DNA of 64,000 nucleotides from Gammaproteobacteria bacterium (GTDB lineage Bacteria; Pseudomonadota; Gammaproteobacteria; Xanthomonadales; Wenzhouxiangellaceae), in contig JAJFKY010000022.1 of assembly GCA_021772975.1 (NCBI GenBank), positions 248,001 through 312,000 of the forward strand, in the 5' to 3' direction. Position 1 is the first letter of the stretch. The number at the start of each line of letters is the position of its first letter. Below, piece by piece: positions 61,349-64,000 of the stretch. The notes beneath the pieces are model-generated. The model did not search any database and was not told the DNA's origin. It was given only the letters and a program-made list of their open reading frames with translations. The position numbers were made by a program, and so were the translations under genes.

Positions 61349-62704
61349 TCAGCGCCGGCCGCGCTTACGCAATGCTTGAGGGGTATAGTTGGCCGGTGAC
61401 AACTCCTGGTCAAAACTGTTGACGGTATCATCGTTGTCCAGACCCACCGCCAGGTAACGCCCGGACTGCAGATCATAATGAACTTCGATGGTGGTCCAGA
61501 AAGTCGGCACTTCGTAGTAATTAATAGAATGCGCTTCGGATAACCGCCAGATATCTCTGCGGCTGTCGTAGTGATCAGCGATCAGTGGTTGATAGCTGTC
61601 TTCGTCCAGATAGTAGCTGCGGCGCGCATTGATATGACGCTCGCTTTCTTTCAGATCCGCCTCAACGTGATAAACGCGATGTAACTCGTAACGCATCAGG
61701 GCCTGATCCATATGCCCTTCCAACAGCATATCTTTTGGTCTCAGGTCACCTGAATGCACTTTGTAGGAATTGTAGGGCACATACATTTCCTGCTTGCCTA
61801 CCAGCGACCAGTTATGCCGGTCGGTGGCGCCGTTAAACATGTCAGTCATGTCAGTGGTGCGCAGATTGTCCGAAGCGGTACCCGGATTGTCATAAGCAAT
61901 ATTCGGCGCCCGGCGCACCCGGCGCTGGCCCGGGTTATAAACCCATGCCTGACGGGGCTGCTCGATCTGGTTCAGGGTTTCGTGCACCAGCAGAATACTG
62001 CCGGCCAGACGTGCCGGTGTTTCTACTTCCTGGAAAAAGTACAGCAGAATATTGTCGATACTTTCTACGTTTTCGCCTTCTTTGTAGTACAGGCCCAGAA
62101 ACTCTTCCCGCAGCTTGACCAGATTATAGGAACCGCCGGTGGTAACCGCGGCCTGGGTGTTGTAGCGTGTCCCGCCGATGCCTTTGAATTTCAGCTTATG
62201 ATTCCACAGCAGTTCTTTGGCGCTTTCCGGAAACGGGAAGGGAAAACCTACTCCGGCGTTGGCTATGCCTTCGCCATCATTAATCAATTGGGCCGTCGAG
62301 CCATTGGCCTTGGTCGCGGTATACACTCTTTCCGGAAAAGCCGCGGTCCGGCGGCTGGGATACACATTCATGTAGTAGGTATCCGGATAGCGGTTGAGCA
62401 TGGCGATCTGGCCGGCCGAGAGGTTGTCAGCATATTGCTCGTAGTTGCTGGCATTAATCGTGAACAGGATTTCATCATCGGGGAATGGATCAGGGTGATG
62501 GTCACCACTGGAGTAACCCGCCACCGGTGGTGACGTGATACCGCCATCCCAGGCAGGAATGGTGCCCGCAGCGTTGCCGGCAGCCTCCGAGCCCATCGGC
62601 GTCAGATCATCGCCCAGGCGATCAACCTGATCAGGCTTAGGGCCGGCAATCGCTGTCGCCGCCATCAGACAGGCTGCGGCCAGCAGGGAATATTGATATC
62701 GCAT
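61349..62704 (-). CDS. DUF1329 exported protein
   Basis: A 451-residue protein with signal peptide (about 1-20, ending AIA). After KPDQVDRLGDDLTPMGSEAAGNAAGTIPAWDGGI, the universal DUF1329 opening, comes a long mixed region with NIAYDNPGTASDNLRTTDMTDMFNG, KQEMYVPYNSYKVHSG, and RRSYYLDEDSYQPLIADHYD. DUF1329 has a LolB/LolA-like lipid-binding fold by prediction, so it may carry a hydrophobic compound across the periplasm. The start has GGAGGAG 9 bases upstream. It lies 49 bases after the DUF1302 gene. The function is unproven, but the pairing with DUF1302 is conserved in many Pseudomonas relatives. Confidence 0.88.
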   Translation of the reverse strand: MRYQYSLLAAACLMAATAIAGPKPDQVDRLGDDLTPMGSEAAGNAAGTIPAWDGGITSPPVAGYSSGDHHPDPFPDDEILFTINASNYEQYADNLSAGQIAMLNRYPDTYYMNVYPSRRTAAFPERVYTATKANGSTAQLINDGEGIANAGVGFPFPFPESAKELLWNHKLKFKGIGGTRYNTQAAVTTGGSYNLVKLREEFLGLYYKEGENVESIDNILLYFFQEVETPARLAGSILLVHETLNQIEQPRQAWVYNPGQRRVRRAPNIAYDNPGTASDNLRTTDMTDMFNGATDRHNWSLVGKQEMYVPYNSYKVHSGDLRPKDMLLEGHMDQALMRYELHRVYHVEADLKESERHINARRSYYLDEDSYQPLIADHYDSRRDIWRLSEAHSINYYEVPTFWTTIEVHYDLQSGRYLAVGLDNDDTVNSFDQELSPANYTPQALRKRGRR

Positions 62705-62753
62705 AGGGCTTTCTCCTCCGAAAAACTGTTATAAATAACTCAGGCTATTAATA

Positions 62754-64000
62754 TTAAAATGCGTAGCTGATCGATGCCGTAACAAAGTCGCGGTCACTCA
62801 GGGTATTGAACTCTCCACCACCAAAGTTAATGGTGTAGCTTAATGTTCCTGTCCAGCTGGCAAGATAAGTCGCATTAATAGCGAAGGTTAAGGCCTTGCG
62901 CCCATCAATAAAGTTCCCGCCGGGTCCAGGCGTGGTGCCATTCACGTCATGATTAAAAGCAATCCGTGGTGCCAGATTGACCGCTCCGATAGCATTATTA
63001 TAAGTCGCGGCCAGCACTGCCCGATAACCCCAGCTGAAGGAATCCGGAAAGCCTTCCACCTGGGTCACCGGATTTCTGAAATTACCGGTGGTCTCGTCAA
63101 AACCGCCGCCGGTATTGGTACCCGGGCCATTCAGACGCAGCACGTCAGGATTCGGCATATCCCACACTTTGGTCGCGCCTACCTCAGCTACAAACGCCAG
63201 TTCATTGGCGCGCAAAAAGTTATTCGGGCCAAAAATCTGGGTAATGGTGAACTGCGCCTGAGTCACATCACGCTGGATAAAGCCCCGAATTTCCTCGCCC
63301 GGGGCGAATGAGCCCAGCTGGCTGACAAACCGGTTGGCCGGATCAGGCACGGCAACATTGAGTGGCGTCAAACCGGCAAACAGCACTTCCGCATCATCGA
63401 TCTGATAGGGCTGATCGACCCGGTAGGTGATTTCACCAGCCAGCGAGACAAAACCGCCCAGGGTGGTATTGAAGCTGGCGCCGAACAAATCAATGTTTTC
63501 AGGGTATTCAACAAAGAAAGTACCGCTGGACAGACTGCTGTTGGTCACCGCGGTGCCGCTGATCAAAGGTAAACGGCTGTTGTAATGCAGATAGAACAGA
63601 CCGAACTCGGTACCGTCATTAAAGTCTTCAGCAAAATACCGTATCGCCGCACCAAACTGGGCATCACCATCTCCAGGGGCACGATCCGGCGCGCGTGGCA
63701 ATGCGCCAAACGGAAGGCTGCCATCCGGCAAACGATCATCTCCCAGCAGACCAAAGCCAAGCATTGCAAACTCACCACCAGGCGTGGCGAAATCATTGTC
63801 ACTGAAATAAGTACCGGCCGGATCGGGATCGATCTGCTCAAACTCAAACAGATACACTGCTTCGATCGACAGGCTGTCAGTGATCGGCAGGCTGGTCCAG
63901 ACCATTTCAATCGGCAGGAAAGCATTGCGCAGTTCGGCGCCAGCCGAACGCAGTGCCGCAACATTGATCGGGTTGATCACATTAATGCCGTTCTGGATAA
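62754..64000 (-). CDS. DUF1302 outer-membrane protein, 5' end cut by window
   Basis: The last 415 or so residues of a DUF1302 protein. The frame stays open to the window edge, where it reads IQNGINVINPINVAALRSAG, a highly conserved internal motif of the family, so the N-terminal signal peptide and about 150-200 residues are missing. LRNAFLPIEMVWTSLPITDSLSIEAVYLFEFEQ and a terminal Phe (SYAF) fit an outer-membrane beta-barrel. The family is linked with DUF1329 and is thought to import or anchor hydrophobic molecules. It is the first gene of the four-gene run. A GTG at 63980 is not the true start because the frame continues upstream. Confidence 0.87.
   Translation of the reverse strand, partial: IQNGINVINPINVAALRSAGAELRNAFLPIEMVWTSLPITDSLSIEAVYLFEFEQIDPDPAGTYFSDNDFATPGGEFAMLGFGLLGDDRLPDGSLPFGALPRAPDRAPGDGDAQFGAAIRYFAEDFNDGTEFGLFYLHYNSRLPLISGTAVTNSSLSSGTFFVEYPENIDLFGASFNTTLGGFVSLAGEITYRVDQPYQIDDAEVLFAGLTPLNVAVPDPANRFVSQLGSFAPGEEIRGFIQRDVTQAQFTITQIFGPNNFLRANELAFVAEVGATKVWDMPNPDVLRLNGPGTNTGGGFDETTGNFRNPVTQVEGFPDSFSWGYRAVLAATYNNAIGAVNLAPRIAFNHDVNGTTPGPGGNFIDGRKALTFAINATYLASWTGTLSYTINFGGGEFNTLSDRDFVTASISYAF

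Noticed and set aside
1-64000. Search for CRISPR arrays, tRNA or rRNA genes, insertion sequences, integrases and phage genes
   Set aside because: No regularly spaced repeats, cloverleaf sequences, transposase motifs or phage-type proteins were recognised by reading; a tool such as tRNAscan or ISfinder would be the decisive check.

Overview
The window looks like chromosomal DNA of a free-living gammaproteobacterium with moderate-to-high GC. The case rests on gene content and order: a Pseudomonas-type pilG-pilI-pilJ-chpA-chpC twitching chemosensory operon next to gshB and a tonB-like gene, a type II secretion block gspG to gspN, cysJ-cysI, bfd-bfr, and a DUF1302/DUF1329 outer-membrane cluster typical of Pseudomonas and marine or hydrocarbon-degrading relatives. 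I see no tRNA, rRNA, CRISPR array, insertion sequence, integrase or phage gene. Gene density is high and no gap exceeds 300 bases. The window cuts two genes: cysI (3' end missing) and a DUF1302 gene (5' end missing).

Layout. 1-4622 (minus): cysI and cysJ for assimilatory sulfite reduction, with a TraB/GumN protein upstream. 4709-7925 (plus): a HAD phosphatase, an M17 aminopeptidase, then an iron-storage pair, bfd (Fur-box promoter) and bfr. 8025-9741 (minus): an ECF42-type sigma factor with its YCII partner, preceded by a matching ECF promoter. 9929-12768 (plus): sufT, a HemJ-like oxidase and a five-heme cytochrome with an IPTL-CTERM-like tail. 12889-20521 (minus): gspG-H-I-J-K-L-M-N continuing into hisN-like, nudE and cysQ with overlapping frames; gspC, D, E and F are not here. 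20680-22775 (plus): bioA and rsmE. 22824-32530 (minus): chpC, chpA, pilJ, pilI, pilG. 32688-34435 (plus): gshB and a TonB-like gene.

34473-36761 (minus): an ECF sigma factor followed by two tandem paralogues of a membrane-anchored DUF3379-like protein, probably its anti-sigma partners. 36872-40013 (plus): a patatin lipase, then an aminotransferase/omega-amidase pair. 40070-45343 (minus): M1 peptidase, VOC protein, UppP, cupin, PEBP protein and a sorbosone-dehydrogenase-like beta-propeller. 45438-46181 (plus): an exported DUF4097 repeat protein. 46416-52598 (minus): a Kef-type antiporter and an RND efflux pair in permease-first order. 52812-57474 (plus): an AlkJ-like GMC dehydrogenase overlapping a three-gene cassette (retropepsin-like protease, inactive transglutaminase with 7 TM, ATP-grasp ligase). 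57625-64000 (minus): DUF1302, DUF1329, a YCF48-like propeller and an MMPL/RND transporter, which look like one envelope pathway for a hydrophobic substrate.

The leads I rate highest are the ECF42/YCII operon with its own promoter, the ECF factor with duplicated anti-sigma-like partners, the protease/transglutaminase-like/ATP-grasp cassette, the DUF1302-DUF1329-YCF48-MMPL cluster, the IPTL-tailed multiheme cytochrome, a 24-bp perfect palindrome over the gspJ start codon, and a Fur-controlled, possibly leaderless bfd promoter.
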